Of a DNA stretch of 64,000 nucleotides, positions 16,163 through 24,987 are shown piece after piece; within the stretch, counting starts at the first letter, position 1; each line of letters begins with the position of its first letter. This DNA is from MGML01 sp034416335. GTDB taxonomy: Bacteria; Chloroflexota; Dehalococcoidia; Dehalococcoidales; UBA2162. The stretch is taken from the NCBI GenBank assembly GCA_034416335.1, contig DAOULV010000001.1, positions 1 through 64,000 on the forward strand, written 5' to 3'. Made by a program: the position numbers and the translations under genes. The notes under the pieces were generated by a model. It ran no database searches. It was not told where the DNA came from and saw only the letters and a list, made by a program, of their open reading frames with translations.

Positions 16163-17254
16163 CTATATTTGACGAAGAACACCTATCAGAGCGTCGGTAT
16201 GTTCGGGCTTGCCGACGCTGATGCGGACGTAATCGCGAAGAAGCATGTCATCGTAGTAGCGAATAAGTATTCCTTTTTCCTGGAGTTTCTGCCTCAATTG
16301 CACCGCGTTTCCCCTCTCCACACGGCAGAGAATGAAATTGGCCTTTGAGGGATAAGGTCTCAGCGATGGAATTTTCCCGAGTTCGGTGAATAATCTCTCT
16401 CTTTCATCTATTATCGCCTGTACGGTGGCCTGCAGCCGGTCGATGTCTTTCAGCGATTCTTCCACCGCCACCAGCGCGGCAGCATTAACGTTATAGGGTA
16501 TCTTGATTTTCAGGATATAGTCGGCTATCTCCGGCGGGAACATTCCGTAGCCTACCCTGAGTCCGGCAAGCCCCGCCCATTTGCTGAACGTTCTCAGCAC
16601 GATAAGATTTTCGTATTTCTGAATCAGCGGAACGACCGTCTGGCGGCTGAACTCATAATACGCTTCGTCGACCACAACCACCACGCCGGTTTCCAGGATT
16701 TCGTGTATATCCTGTTCCGGGATATTATTCCCGGTCGGGTTATTCGGATTGGCCAGAAAAATTATCTTTGTTTTATCGGTGACGGCTGCCTTCACGGCGG
16801 AAACGTCGATACTGAAATCATCTTTCCTCATAATGTCAACGAGTTTGCCGCCGCATAAATCCGTGCTGAACCTGTATATCCCGAAGGTAGGAACGCAGTT
16901 TATCACTTCCTCACCCGGATTCAGGAAAAGTCGCAGTATCAGGTCGATAAGCTGATTGCTGCCGCCGCCGGCAACTATGTATTTCTCGTCTACTCTGCAG
17001 TATCCCGCCAGCAGCTTTTTTAGCCTCGTCTGTCCGTCATCGGGGTAGATATTATATTCCGTATAAGATGCCAGTGCCCTGTTTACCGCTGGCGAACATC
17101 CGTAAGGGTTCTCGTTGGCATCAAGCTTAATGATACTATCGACCGGCACCTCAACCTTGCCTTCCAGCGTATCCGGCGATATCCGTGCCGAATATCCACC
17201 GAAAGCGGCCAGGTCCGGTCGTATGAATTTTTTTATTCCTTCATCAGGGGACAT
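16163..17254 (-). CDS. hisC: Histidinol-phosphate aminotransferase
   Basis: A 363-residue PLP-dependent fold type I aminotransferase converting imidazole-acetol phosphate to histidinol phosphate. The KLDANENPYG N-terminal motif, the NPNNPTG loop, the VVDEAYYEF segment and the PLP-lysine motif RTFSKWAGLAGLRVGYG are present, and the C-terminal RISVG substrate-binding Arg is seen. I start at ATG 17254 (GGAG 6 bases upstream); an in-frame TTG four codons earlier is less likely. It lies between hisD and hisB but is separated from hisD by two genes on the opposite strand. Confidence 0.95.
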   Translation of the reverse strand: MSPDEGIKKFIRPDLAAFGGYSARISPDTLEGKVEVPVDSIIKLDANENPYGCSPAVNRALASYTEYNIYPDDGQTRLKKLLAGYCRVDEKYIVAGGGSNQLIDLILRLFLNPGEEVINCVPTFGIYRFSTDLCGGKLVDIMRKDDFSIDVSAVKAAVTDKTKIIFLANPNNPTGNNIPEQDIHEILETGVVVVVDEAYYEFSRQTVVPLIQKYENLIVLRTFSKWAGLAGLRVGYGMFPPEIADYILKIKIPYNVNAAALVAVEESLKDIDRLQATVQAIIDERERLFTELGKIPSLRPYPSKANFILCRVERGNAVQLRQKLQEKGILIRYYDDMLLRDYVRISVGKPEHTDALIGVLRQI

Positions 17255-17341
17255 AAGGTACTCCAATTAGACTAATAAGAACAATCCACATTGTAACACC
17301 GAATCGACTGGCCGACAATTCAATGGGCAAATAATATCGTC

Positions 17342-17362
17342 ATTCTGGACTCGATCCAGAAT
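17342..17362. repeat. Short palindrome ATTCTGGA-ctcga-TCCAGAAT
   Basis: An 8-bp perfect stem with a 5-base loop in the 235-base gap between hisC and the HAD gene. This TCTGGACTCGATCCAGAATCC-type motif is a common dispersed repeat in many bacterial chromosomes. It has no terminator T-run. The rest of 17255-17489 shows nothing clear. Confidence 0.45.
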
Positions 17363-17489
17363 CCAGAAAACCTACTTTATTAAACATACTTTTATGAAAA
17401 AAACGAACTTCATCCGCGAAATTAATAAGCTTGTACAACACGGCAGAAACATATATAAATATACCGGATACTGATACGGGGGGATCCTA

Positions 17490-18197
17490 TTGACAACCGG
17501 ACCACGTCCAACTATTTTCTGGGATTTCGACGGTACGCTGGTAGTATATGCAAAATGGAGTGAAGTACTGCTCAAGGCGCTGGATATCGTCCACCCCGGC
17601 CATATTGTTACCCGGAATCAACTCCTTGAGTTTCTCCACGAAGGTTTCCCCTGGCATGACTATGATAAACCTCACCCCAGGCTATCTTCGTCAGAAGCAT
17701 GGTGGGCGCTGGTTAGACCTATTCTTGCGGGAGCTTGCCAGGGTGTGGGATTCGGCAGCAGAGAATCGGACCTCCTGGCAAAGATGGCGCAGGAAATGAT
17801 GCTCCGACCCGATAACTACCGTCTTTTCGATGACACCCTACCGGTCCTGGAAGGACTGAATAACAGGGGCTGGAGGCATTTTATTCTCTCTAACAACTTC
17901 CCTGAACTTCCAGATATAATACGCCAAACGCCCTTTTACAACCTTATAGCCGAATGCATCACCTCCGGTCTCGTCGGCTATGACAAACCCAACCCTGGCA
18001 TTTTCCGGTACGCCCTGGACCTCGCCGGACACCCAGAAAGGGTGTGGATGGTAGGTGACAACATTAAAGCCGATGTCAGGGGCGCCGAAGCGGTCGGCAT
18101 CCCGGCAATACTGGTACGAGCTCCGGCAAATGAGCCGGTAACGTATTTCGCCACTGATCTGTATGAAGCGGCGGCGATAATAGAAGAAAATGAGTAA
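17490..18197 (+). CDS. HAD-family phosphatase (DxDGT type)
   Basis: A 235-residue HAD protein with a canonical WDFDGTLV motif I including both Asp residues, a motif II Ser in FILSNN, the motif III Lys in GYDKPNPGIF and motif IV VGDNIKADVRGAE. Unlike the four HADs at 7.5-10.4 kb, it should be a phosphatase. It starts with TTG at 17490 and overlaps the next gene by 8 bases. Its location inside the histidine gene group makes it a candidate histidinol-phosphate phosphatase, a step for which no other gene is visible here. That role is only inferred from position. Confidence 0.85.
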   Translation: MTTGPRPTIFWDFDGTLVVYAKWSEVLLKALDIVHPGHIVTRNQLLEFLHEGFPWHDYDKPHPRLSSSEAWWALVRPILAGACQGVGFGSRESDLLAKMAQEMMLRPDNYRLFDDTLPVLEGLNNRGWRHFILSNNFPELPDIIRQTPFYNLIAECITSGLVGYDKPNPGIFRYALDLAGHPERVWMVGDNIKADVRGAEAVGIPAILVRAPANEPVTYFATDLYEAAAIIEENE

Positions 18198-19005
18198 TAT
18201 ACAGGAAAAACAGTCAGTGACTAAACCGCGAATATCAATCTCTACCTGCTTTGATTACGCAGTGCCTGTTGAAACACAGATACCGCTCATCGCAGAAGCG
18301 GGATTCACTCATATTTCCCTGGGCAAGGACGTTAACCACTCCGGAATCCTCGACAGACAAAAACGCCGTAAACTCAGGGACCTTCTTGATCATCATAATC
18401 TCGAAATCGACACCATCCACGGTCCTCAATTGTGCAGCCCCGGCAGCACCGGACAACTCAGGGAAACCATAAACGCCGCAGCCGACCTCGGAGCACCCGT
18501 GATAGTCGTCCATCCCGGACCTTTCGAATTAAACGAAGCCGATCTCAGTCAGTCCCTGGCGACAGTCCTTCACACGCTCGAAAAAACTACACCGGAGATA
18601 GAACAAGCCGGGATAAAAATAGCCCTTGAAAATGTAATGCCCGGCCCTGCCACCGAACTGGCCGTTCGGGCACTCGGGCAACTTGATTCCGGTTTATTCG
18701 GGTTCTGTTACGATTCGTCGCACGAGCAGATCGACGGGCCCAGACCACACGAATTACTGGAAATGCTGAAAGACAGGGTCATCGCCGTGCACCTGTCAGA
18801 CCGTATAAAAGAATTCGTCGACCATGTTCCGCCGGGAGACGGATTCATCGACTGGCCGAAGGTTGTCGCATTGCTGAAAGATACGGCGTTCGCCGCTCCC
18901 CTTCTCTTCGAGGTTATGATAGAACACACTTCGGTAAAGGAGACCATACCGTTCCTGAAACTGGTCTACGAAAGAGCCTGCTGGGTGCATTCGATGATGC
19001 GATAG
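18190..19005 (+). CDS. Sugar phosphate isomerase/epimerase-type TIM-barrel protein
   Basis: A 271-residue AP-endonuclease-2/xylose-isomerase-like TIM barrel. Metal-ligand candidates follow the family order: a Glu in IALENVMP, Asp and His in YDSSHEQIDGP, His in VIAVHLSDR, and a final Glu in LLFEVMIEH. GDGFIDWPKV is typical of the family. Members isomerise or epimerise sugars or act on other small carbohydrates. It is translationally coupled to the HAD phosphatase upstream, suggesting a dephosphorylate-and-isomerise pair. Substrate is unknown. Confidence 0.85.
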   Translation: MSNIQEKQSVTKPRISISTCFDYAVPVETQIPLIAEAGFTHISLGKDVNHSGILDRQKRRKLRDLLDHHNLEIDTIHGPQLCSPGSTGQLRETINAAADLGAPVIVVHPGPFELNEADLSQSLATVLHTLEKTTPEIEQAGIKIALENVMPGPATELAVRALGQLDSGLFGFCYDSSHEQIDGPRPHELLEMLKDRVIAVHLSDRIKEFVDHVPPGDGFIDWPKVVALLKDTAFAAPLLFEVMIEHTSVKETIPFLKLVYERACWVHSMMR

Positions 19006-19115
19006 TGCTTGATATATAGCAATACTTCCCAGAAAATTCCAGACCATACCGTTGTAAAACGGTATCCAGATTAGCTACCGGGGGCAAAATTTAGTAACTA
19101 TTAGACGTAATAATC

Positions 19116-20387
19116 CTAGTTCATCCGCTTTTTCAGTGCCCTGGCGTGCGCGTCAAGGCCTTCTGTTTCAGCGATTACCTGCGCCGCTTTTCCAATTTCA
19201 CCGATATCAATTTCATCGGTATCTATAAGGCTGGTCAGCTTCACGAAATCGGTCACGTTCAGGGGAGAACCGAACCTTGCCGTGCCACCGGTGGGCAGTA
19301 TGTGGGCAGGTCCCGCAATATAGTCACCCAGGGCTACCGTACCTTTTTCACCCGTAATAACGCATCCAGCAGCGGATATTCTATCAAGATAAACCGTGGG
19401 ATTTTCCACGAGCAGCAGCAGGTGTTCCGGCGCATACAAATTGGCAAGTTCCACCGCTTCCTCGATGCTGGTTATCAGGCCTATCATTCCCCGGTCTTCC
19501 AGGTTCTTCGCCGCTTCTTCACGGTTGCTTAGACTTTTCAGCTGTTCTTCGACCTCGTTACGGACCTGATGCGCCGTATTCTTTGACGTCGTCAGCATTA
19601 TCGCCGAACCGGAGGTATGCTCCGCCTGGGCCAGCAGGTCCGAAGCACAGTACGCGGGATTTGCTCTCTCATCAGCGATAATTACCACCTCTGAAGGACC
19701 AAACAGCCCGTCTATCCCCACCACTCCGTACAGCAGCTTCTTTGCCAGAGTCACGTAAATGTTGCCGGGACCGAATATCTTGTCTACCGCCGGAATCGTT
19801 TCCGTGCCGTAAGCAAGCGCCGCTACTGCCTGGGCTCCGCCTGCCGAAAAAACTCTGTCCACACCGGCAATATCTGCCGCGGCAAGCGTCGCCGGGTGTA
19901 CCGAACCGCTCTTCTGCGGCGGCGTAGCCAGTATTATCTCTTCCACTCCCGCGACCTTTGCCGGAACGACTGCCATCAGCAGGGAAGAAGGCAGAGGTGA
20001 TGTAAATCCCGGAGTTATAATCCCAACTCTTTTCAGAGGCCTGACAAGCCAGCCCAGCCCGTCTCTAACGCTCTCATTCAGCAAATTGTCCCTCTGGGCG
20101 GTATGATAGGTAGAAATCCTTTCAGCAGCCAGTTTCAGGGCTGAAAGAAGCTCTGGACTCACGCTGTCACCGGCTTCTTTAATCTGCTCCCGGCTTACTT
20201 CCAGCGAGTCCAGTTTCACACCGTCGAACTTCTGCGTATAGTCAAGCAGGGCGGCATCGCCGCGGCGTGAAACGTCCGCGATTATTTCTCTCACAGCCTG
20301 CTCGCGGTCGTCGGTCTCAAATCCGCTCGACGGCCCCTGCCGTGACATTATGCTTTTTAACGGTTCGAATCCTTCTATTATCTTCAT
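19116..20387 (-). CDS. hisD: Histidinol dehydrogenase
   Basis: A 423-residue NAD- and Zn-dependent enzyme performing the last two oxidations from histidinol to histidine. Diagnostic segments include GIITPGFTSPLPSSLLM, the IFGPGNIYVTLAKK and GPSEVVIIADERANP signature, the Zn-binding AQAEH and the YAPEHLLLL loop, and the C-terminal AGPAHILPTGGTARFGSPL. Length is normal. It starts 8 bases after hisG ends, so hisZ-hisG-hisD read as one operon. Confidence 0.97.
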   Translation of the reverse strand: MKIIEGFEPLKSIMSRQGPSSGFETDDREQAVREIIADVSRRGDAALLDYTQKFDGVKLDSLEVSREQIKEAGDSVSPELLSALKLAAERISTYHTAQRDNLLNESVRDGLGWLVRPLKRVGIITPGFTSPLPSSLLMAVVPAKVAGVEEIILATPPQKSGSVHPATLAAADIAGVDRVFSAGGAQAVAALAYGTETIPAVDKIFGPGNIYVTLAKKLLYGVVGIDGLFGPSEVVIIADERANPAYCASDLLAQAEHTSGSAIMLTTSKNTAHQVRNEVEEQLKSLSNREEAAKNLEDRGMIGLITSIEEAVELANLYAPEHLLLLVENPTVYLDRISAAGCVITGEKGTVALGDYIAGPAHILPTGGTARFGSPLNVTDFVKLTSLIDTDEIDIGEIGKAAQVIAETEGLDAHARALKKRMN

Positions 20388-20395
20388 CTTCCGGG

Positions 20396-21808
20396 TTACT
20401 CGACGATACCTTTTTTCAGCTTTTTGACTATCGACTTTATTCTATCACTCTTTTCTTCGCTGGCAATACTGGCCTTGTTGCCGATTAACCGCGCCGTCGA
20501 TTCGAAAAGTGTATCGATGATTTTCAGGTTGTGCCTGGCTAGCGTCCCGCCCGTTTGGGTATTCTCGATAAGCAGATCGGCATCTTCTGGCAGAAACACC
20601 TCGGTTGCTCCCCAGGTGGGTATTACCCGGTACATTCCCAGGTGATTCTCTCTGGCACATTTATCGGCGATATTCACGTATTCAGAAGCTACTCTTACCG
20701 GAAGTGAATGCTCAGCATAATAGTCCCTCAATTCCTGTATGTCATTCACCGGGAGTTTAGTATCTGTTACGACAACTATCTTAACCCAGCTCGATTTCAG
20801 GTCGAGTAACTCCGTAACCGGGCTGGACGGGAACTGGTACAGGTGATCGAGGACCCAGTCCCGACCGGTTATCGCAAGGTCGAAGTTACCGTTCGCTACC
20901 TGCATCGGCATATCCTGCGGCCGTATCACTTTTATGCTGACGCCGTCCAGGTCCGATACCGGTCTCCTGTTCCCCGCCTCCGAGGGATAGTCCGGCACGT
21001 TTATTCCCGACCGGCGCAGTAAGTCCACTGCAGGCGGCTGCTGGTGCCCGTCCGGTAAAGCCAGCCTGACCGTACCGTTATCCGGCCTCTGCCCTGTATA
21101 TCCACCGGCAATCCTGCTGGTTTTTGTTTCGGAAGATGACTGCCTTTTTCCTGCAGCGCGCAGCGCTTTATCTATTGAACCCAGCAGCTCGCTCAGGTCT
21201 TCTCTTTCCCAGCTGTTCCTGTTGGCAATCAGGCAGGCATTGAAATCCAGGACGTTCCTTACCGGCACGAGGTCAGAGTCCGGTACTTCTTCACCTCCCC
21301 GGATAAGCGCCAGTTCTGCGCTCTCCGGAGGGTAGGCGCCGGCTGCTCCCCATAGCGGAAAAACCCTGAACCGTCGCAGGCGGTTCTCCAGGGCGAATGA
21401 CTCAGCCAGGTTCGGATACTCGCTGGCTATCCTTATCGTCCCATCGACTCCATGTACTGCTTTAATATCGGTAAGTCCGCCAGAACTGCCGGCAGCTATA
21501 TACAGTCTGCCTTCACCGTAACCGAGGTTCCGTAGCTCAATAAGGTCGACGCTGGGAAACTTGGACATAAGCTCTTCCACCCAGTCCAGCCCACATATAC
21601 CCAGGTCGTAGTTCCCTATCGCTACCTGGATCGGGATATCCTTTTCGTGGAATATTTTGGCCAGGAGCCCGGGAAACCTGCCCGACTTCAGGCGGTACGA
21701 CCGCGCCCCTTCCATGTAACCGTCTATCGCCCATTCCGCCCGGTCGAGCAGTTCAGTGGTATCGGGTAATAGACGACCCTTTGGTAAAGCTATTTTAAGA
21801 TTACTGAT
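20396..21808 (-). CDS. hisG: ATP phosphoribosyltransferase, tandem double domain, probable AUC start
   Basis: A 470-residue protein made of two HisG catalytic-type domains (about 4-220 and 245-470). Domain 1 keeps the N-terminal LPKGRL loop (8-13) but lacks the PRPP-phosphate loop. Domain 2 has a degenerate LPDGHQQ but keeps ENTQTGGTL (415-423). The two could form an intramolecular pseudo-dimer with complementary sites. The nearest ATG, at 21715, would delete the first strand and LPKGRL. In frame between it and an upstream stop there is no ATG, GTG or TTG; AGGAG (21821-21817) lies 8 bases before an ATC at 21808, so an AUC start is likeliest. It catalyses the first committed step of histidine synthesis with HisZ upstream. 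Confidence 0.88.
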   Translation of the reverse strand: MSNLKIALPKGRLLPDTTELLDRAEWAIDGYMEGARSYRLKSGRFPGLLAKIFHEKDIPIQVAIGNYDLGICGLDWVEELMSKFPSVDLIELRNLGYGEGRLYIAAGSSGGLTDIKAVHGVDGTIRIASEYPNLAESFALENRLRRFRVFPLWGAAGAYPPESAELALIRGGEEVPDSDLVPVRNVLDFNACLIANRNSWEREDLSELLGSIDKALRAAGKRQSSSETKTSRIAGGYTGQRPDNGTVRLALPDGHQQPPAVDLLRRSGINVPDYPSEAGNRRPVSDLDGVSIKVIRPQDMPMQVANGNFDLAITGRDWVLDHLYQFPSSPVTELLDLKSSWVKIVVVTDTKLPVNDIQELRDYYAEHSLPVRVASEYVNIADKCARENHLGMYRVIPTWGATEVFLPEDADLLIENTQTGGTLARHNLKIIDTLFESTARLIGNKASIASEEKSDRIKSIVKKLKKGIVE

Positions 21809-21951
21809 TTCTAATACTCCTGTGTGTTCGTAAGATTTCAGGTATTAATCACACCCATAACAACTTATGCTGACTTAAATCCCCCCTGAATCTAAAATAT
21901 AGGAAGAATAGAAACGTCTCCCTTTTGTAAAGGGAGAAACAGAGGGATTTA

Positions 21952-23199
21952 TTATATTCCAGACTCGCTCTGTGCCAGTTTCTTAATTACTTCAGCCCTG
22001 GTAGCGGCTTCAGACTTCTCCCGGCTACCAGCTTGGGTGAGTATATAATGCGGAGCTCCCCCGTGCACTTCTACTATCCATCCGGCGTCTTCCGGTTCTT
22101 TCCCTCCCAGATAGACCTCTGCGGTATAACCTGCATCGTGCAGTCCCTCAGCCAGCTTGAAGGCTTCTTTCATATTTGTATCCGCATTCTTGACCAGCAC
22201 CTTCACACCGCCTGTACCCTCGGTCGATTCCGGTTTTACCATTTCCATTAGCCGGTCGAGGTACAGGGCAAATCCAGACGCAGGTATATTATTTCCGCCC
22301 ATCAGGGGTATCAGGGCGTCATATCTTCCGCCGCCGCCGATGTGCTGTCCTCCGGCAACTATCTGGTAGGTAATGCCGGTGTAGTACTCGAAGCCCCTTC
22401 CCGACGCTATATCGATGCGGTACTTTATCCCCGTCTCTTCCAGCCTTTCAACCACACTCACGAAATTGTCCAGCGATTGTCCGAGCTCCGGTATGTCATG
22501 ATTGAACAGGGCTTTCACGTTTTTCAGGAAACCGGACGACTTTCCTTTCAGGTCGAGCAGAGGGGTCAGTATCCGGCTCAACTTCGGTTTCTCCGCCTTC
22601 ATTCTCGCCAGTACCTTTTCATCTCCGTCCAGGATGTCATCGAAAGCTTTCGCCTGTTCTTCTTCACTCAGTCCGAATTTCTCCAGTAACGCCTTTATCA
22701 ACCCCGCGTGCGACAGCCTCAACTGCACATTCTTGATTCCGGCTTTTTTCAGCACTTCCAGCGCCAGCGATATCAACTCGACGTCGGCAACCACCGAACC
22801 TGCTCCGATAAGTTCTACGCCGCACTGCCATTTTTCACGGGTTTCCTTACCTGTTTCCTCGAAGATAAACACGTTCGTCACGTAGAACAACTTGGCCGGT
22901 TTATCCCCTTCTTCCGTATCTATATACAGTCTGGCAATGGGGATAGTACCGTCCGGTCTCATCACAACTCTCTCCCCGCTCCAACCGTCCCAGTCCAGGA
23001 AAGAATATACTCTGCTCAATCTGCCCGGGGTAAGAGTACCTGTAGCCGTGAACAGATGCAGGTACTCGAGGGTCGGAGTCCTGACCTCTTCGTATCCCCA
23101 TTTGACACAGCAGTCCCTGAAAATTCCCTCGATATAACGGAATTTTCCCATTTCCGCCGGAGTTAGATCCTGGGTACCTTTGCACCTGTCGATTTTCAT
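21952..23199 (-). CDS. hisZ: ATP phosphoribosyltransferase regulatory subunit (HisS-like)
   Basis: A 415-residue class II synthetase-like protein with RPDGTIPIARLY (motif 2 region), GRGFEYYTGITYQ and GGGGRYDALI (motif 3 region), plus a C-terminal Rossmann-like segment resembling the HisRS anticodon domain. Its position directly ahead of hisG argues for HisZ, which activates short-form HisG and binds feedback histidine. However, it is longer than minimal HisZ and keeps several HisRS motifs, so true histidyl-tRNA synthetase is an alternative. It is the first gene of the hisZGD operon and is divergent from nfeD. The 143 bases to hisG contain an A/T-rich hairpin but no gene. Confidence 0.75.
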   Translation of the reverse strand: MKIDRCKGTQDLTPAEMGKFRYIEGIFRDCCVKWGYEEVRTPTLEYLHLFTATGTLTPGRLSRVYSFLDWDGWSGERVVMRPDGTIPIARLYIDTEEGDKPAKLFYVTNVFIFEETGKETREKWQCGVELIGAGSVVADVELISLALEVLKKAGIKNVQLRLSHAGLIKALLEKFGLSEEEQAKAFDDILDGDEKVLARMKAEKPKLSRILTPLLDLKGKSSGFLKNVKALFNHDIPELGQSLDNFVSVVERLEETGIKYRIDIASGRGFEYYTGITYQIVAGGQHIGGGGRYDALIPLMGGNNIPASGFALYLDRLMEMVKPESTEGTGGVKVLVKNADTNMKEAFKLAEGLHDAGYTAEVYLGGKEPEDAGWIVEVHGGAPHYILTQAGSREKSEAATRAEVIKKLAQSESGI

Positions 23200-23349
23200 A
23201 AAAATACCTGCGTTTCAGCCAGTAAAGTTTACAATACTGCGCACTTCTAATCAAATCTGAGATTGCTTGCTTCGTATTTGATTAACATTTGCATTAGGTA
23301 CACTTCCACTATACAATTAAATCACAGCCCGGTCTGGAAAATTATTGAT

Positions 23350-24666
23350 ATGTTTAAGTTGTTCCGTATTCTGTTTTTCTCCGCCCTGATAGTCACTGGT
23401 CTTGCCGCCACCACCGCGCAGGCTGCGGCGCCGGCGGTGCATGTCCTGACCGTGGACGGTACTATCGTCCCTGTCATTGCAGACTACATTGACCGGGGGA
23501 TAGGCGATGCGGAGGACGCGAATGCGGACGTTTGTATTATCGAGCTAAATACTCCCGGCGGACTGCTGGATACCACCGAAGAGATAGTACAAAGGATAAT
23601 GAATGCTCATGTACCGGTAGTCGTCTATGTTTCCCCGAAAGGGTCCTGGGCAGCCTCGGCGGGGACATTTATTACCCTTTCCGCACACATAGCCGCAATG
23701 ACTCCGGGCACTACCATCGGGGCTGCCCATCCGGTAACCGGCGGAGGTGAAGATATTTCGGAAGACCAGATGAAGAAGGTTACCGAGTTCTCCGCCAAGT
23801 GGATAGGCACAATTGCCGAAGAACGTAACCGGAATATAGAAGAAGCCCGGCTTGCCGTTACCGAAAGTAAATCTTTCTCGGATACGGACGCGCTGGCGGC
23901 TAACCTTATCGACCTTCGAGCGACCAATCTTGAAGACCTTATCTCGCAGATTGACGGAATGAAAGTAACCCTGGCAAGCGGCGCCGAGGTAACCGTGAAC
24001 ACCGGGGGGCATTCGACCACCAGGAACGAAATGAGTTTGATTGAAAGGTTCCTCCATGCCATCAGCGACCCTAATATTGCCTATATCCTGATGAGTATCG
24101 GTTCCATCGGCATTATGGCTGAGATATATAATCCCGGAGCCCTCTTTCCCGGAATTATCGGCGCTATCTGTCTGCTGATGGCATTTTATTCACTCGGGGT
24201 GCTCGACGCCAATATCGGCGGGATACTGCTGATGCTGCTGGCTATCGGTTTGTTTGTAGCGGAATTCTTTACTCCCACGTTCGGCATCCTGACTGCAGGA
24301 GGGGTTACTGCGCTTGTCCTGGGTTCGCTGCTGCTCTTCCCCGACAGACCTCCCGTGTTCCGGGTCAGTCCCTGGCTTATCGGCGTAGTCTCGGCATTGT
24401 TTGTCGGCTTCTTCCTTTTCGTTATACAGAGGGTCATTAAGATACACCGCCGGCAGGCAACCACCGGATGGGAAGAACTGATTGGCAAACCGGCTACAGT
24501 AATGTCGGCTCTATCTCCTGAGGGACAGGTACTGTTCAGGGGTGAACACTGGAAAGCCGTATCCGAAGAGGGGAATATGGATGTCGGAGAGCAGGTGATA
24601 ATTAACAAGGTCGAGAACCTGAAACTATACGTATCCAGGAATGAAACGGAGAATAAAGATAAATGA
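23350..24666 (+). CDS. NfeD-family membrane serine protease (ClpP-like)
   Basis: A 438-residue protein with a signal peptide (MFKLFRILFFSALIVTGL…), a ClpP/crotonase-fold protease domain with the nucleophile Ser in GSWAASAGTF and Lys in DQMKKVTEFSAKW as the Ser-Lys dyad, four to five membrane helices (about 245-375) and a C-terminal OB-fold NfeD domain. Family members cleave stomatin-like partners in membrane quality control. I start at ATG 23350, which gives a clean signal peptide; the frame is open 29 codons upstream. It overlaps the next NfeD gene by ATGA, and a slipin gene follows: the classical trio. Confidence 0.93.
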   Translation: MFKLFRILFFSALIVTGLAATTAQAAAPAVHVLTVDGTIVPVIADYIDRGIGDAEDANADVCIIELNTPGGLLDTTEEIVQRIMNAHVPVVVYVSPKGSWAASAGTFITLSAHIAAMTPGTTIGAAHPVTGGGEDISEDQMKKVTEFSAKWIGTIAEERNRNIEEARLAVTESKSFSDTDALAANLIDLRATNLEDLISQIDGMKVTLASGAEVTVNTGGHSTTRNEMSLIERFLHAISDPNIAYILMSIGSIGIMAEIYNPGALFPGIIGAICLLMAFYSLGVLDANIGGILLMLLAIGLFVAEFFTPTFGILTAGGVTALVLGSLLLFPDRPPVFRVSPWLIGVVSALFVGFFLFVIQRVIKIHRRQATTGWEELIGKPATVMSALSPEGQVLFRGEHWKAVSEEGNMDVGEQVIINKVENLKLYVSRNETENKDK

Positions 24667-24974
24667 ACCAAACCTTAGGTGATATTTCAATAAGTCCATG
24701 GGCAATAGTCGTAATAGTTCTCGCTATTATAGCCTTCCTGGTAATCACCATCGTCTGGGGTGTACGTGCCCACCGTCTCAAGGTAGGAGCCGGCAGAGAA
24801 GAAATGATAGACAAAATCGCGGTGGTAAAAACGGCCCTTGATCCTAAAGGATCGGTTTTTGTTGAAGGCGAACAATGGACGGCTATCTCGGAAGAAGGCC
24901 GGATAGAACCCGGGGAGGAGGTGACAATTACCAGGGTCGATGGATTAAAAATGTACGTAACAAAAAAACAGTAA
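24663..24974 (+). CDS. Short NfeD-like protein (one TM plus OB fold)
   Basis: A 103-residue protein with one membrane helix (about 12-33) and an OB-fold NfeD C-terminal domain (VKTALDPKGSVFVEGEQWTAIS…). The C-terminal half parallels the end of the upstream protease (VMSALSPEGQVLFRGEHWKAVS), so it likely arose by duplication of that part. ATGA overlap couples it to the protease gene. It presumably scaffolds the protease-slipin complex. Confidence 0.85.
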   Translation: MNQTLGDISISPWAIVVIVLAIIAFLVITIVWGVRAHRLKVGAGREEMIDKIAVVKTALDPKGSVFVEGEQWTAISEEGRIEPGEEVTITRVDGLKMYVTKKQ

Positions 24975-24987
24975 AGGAGTAATATCA

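Noticed and set aside
21537..21734. Short frame and the ATG at 21715 as the start of hisG
   Set aside because: The conserved first strand and LPKGRL loop are encoded upstream in the same frame, so the ATG is internal.
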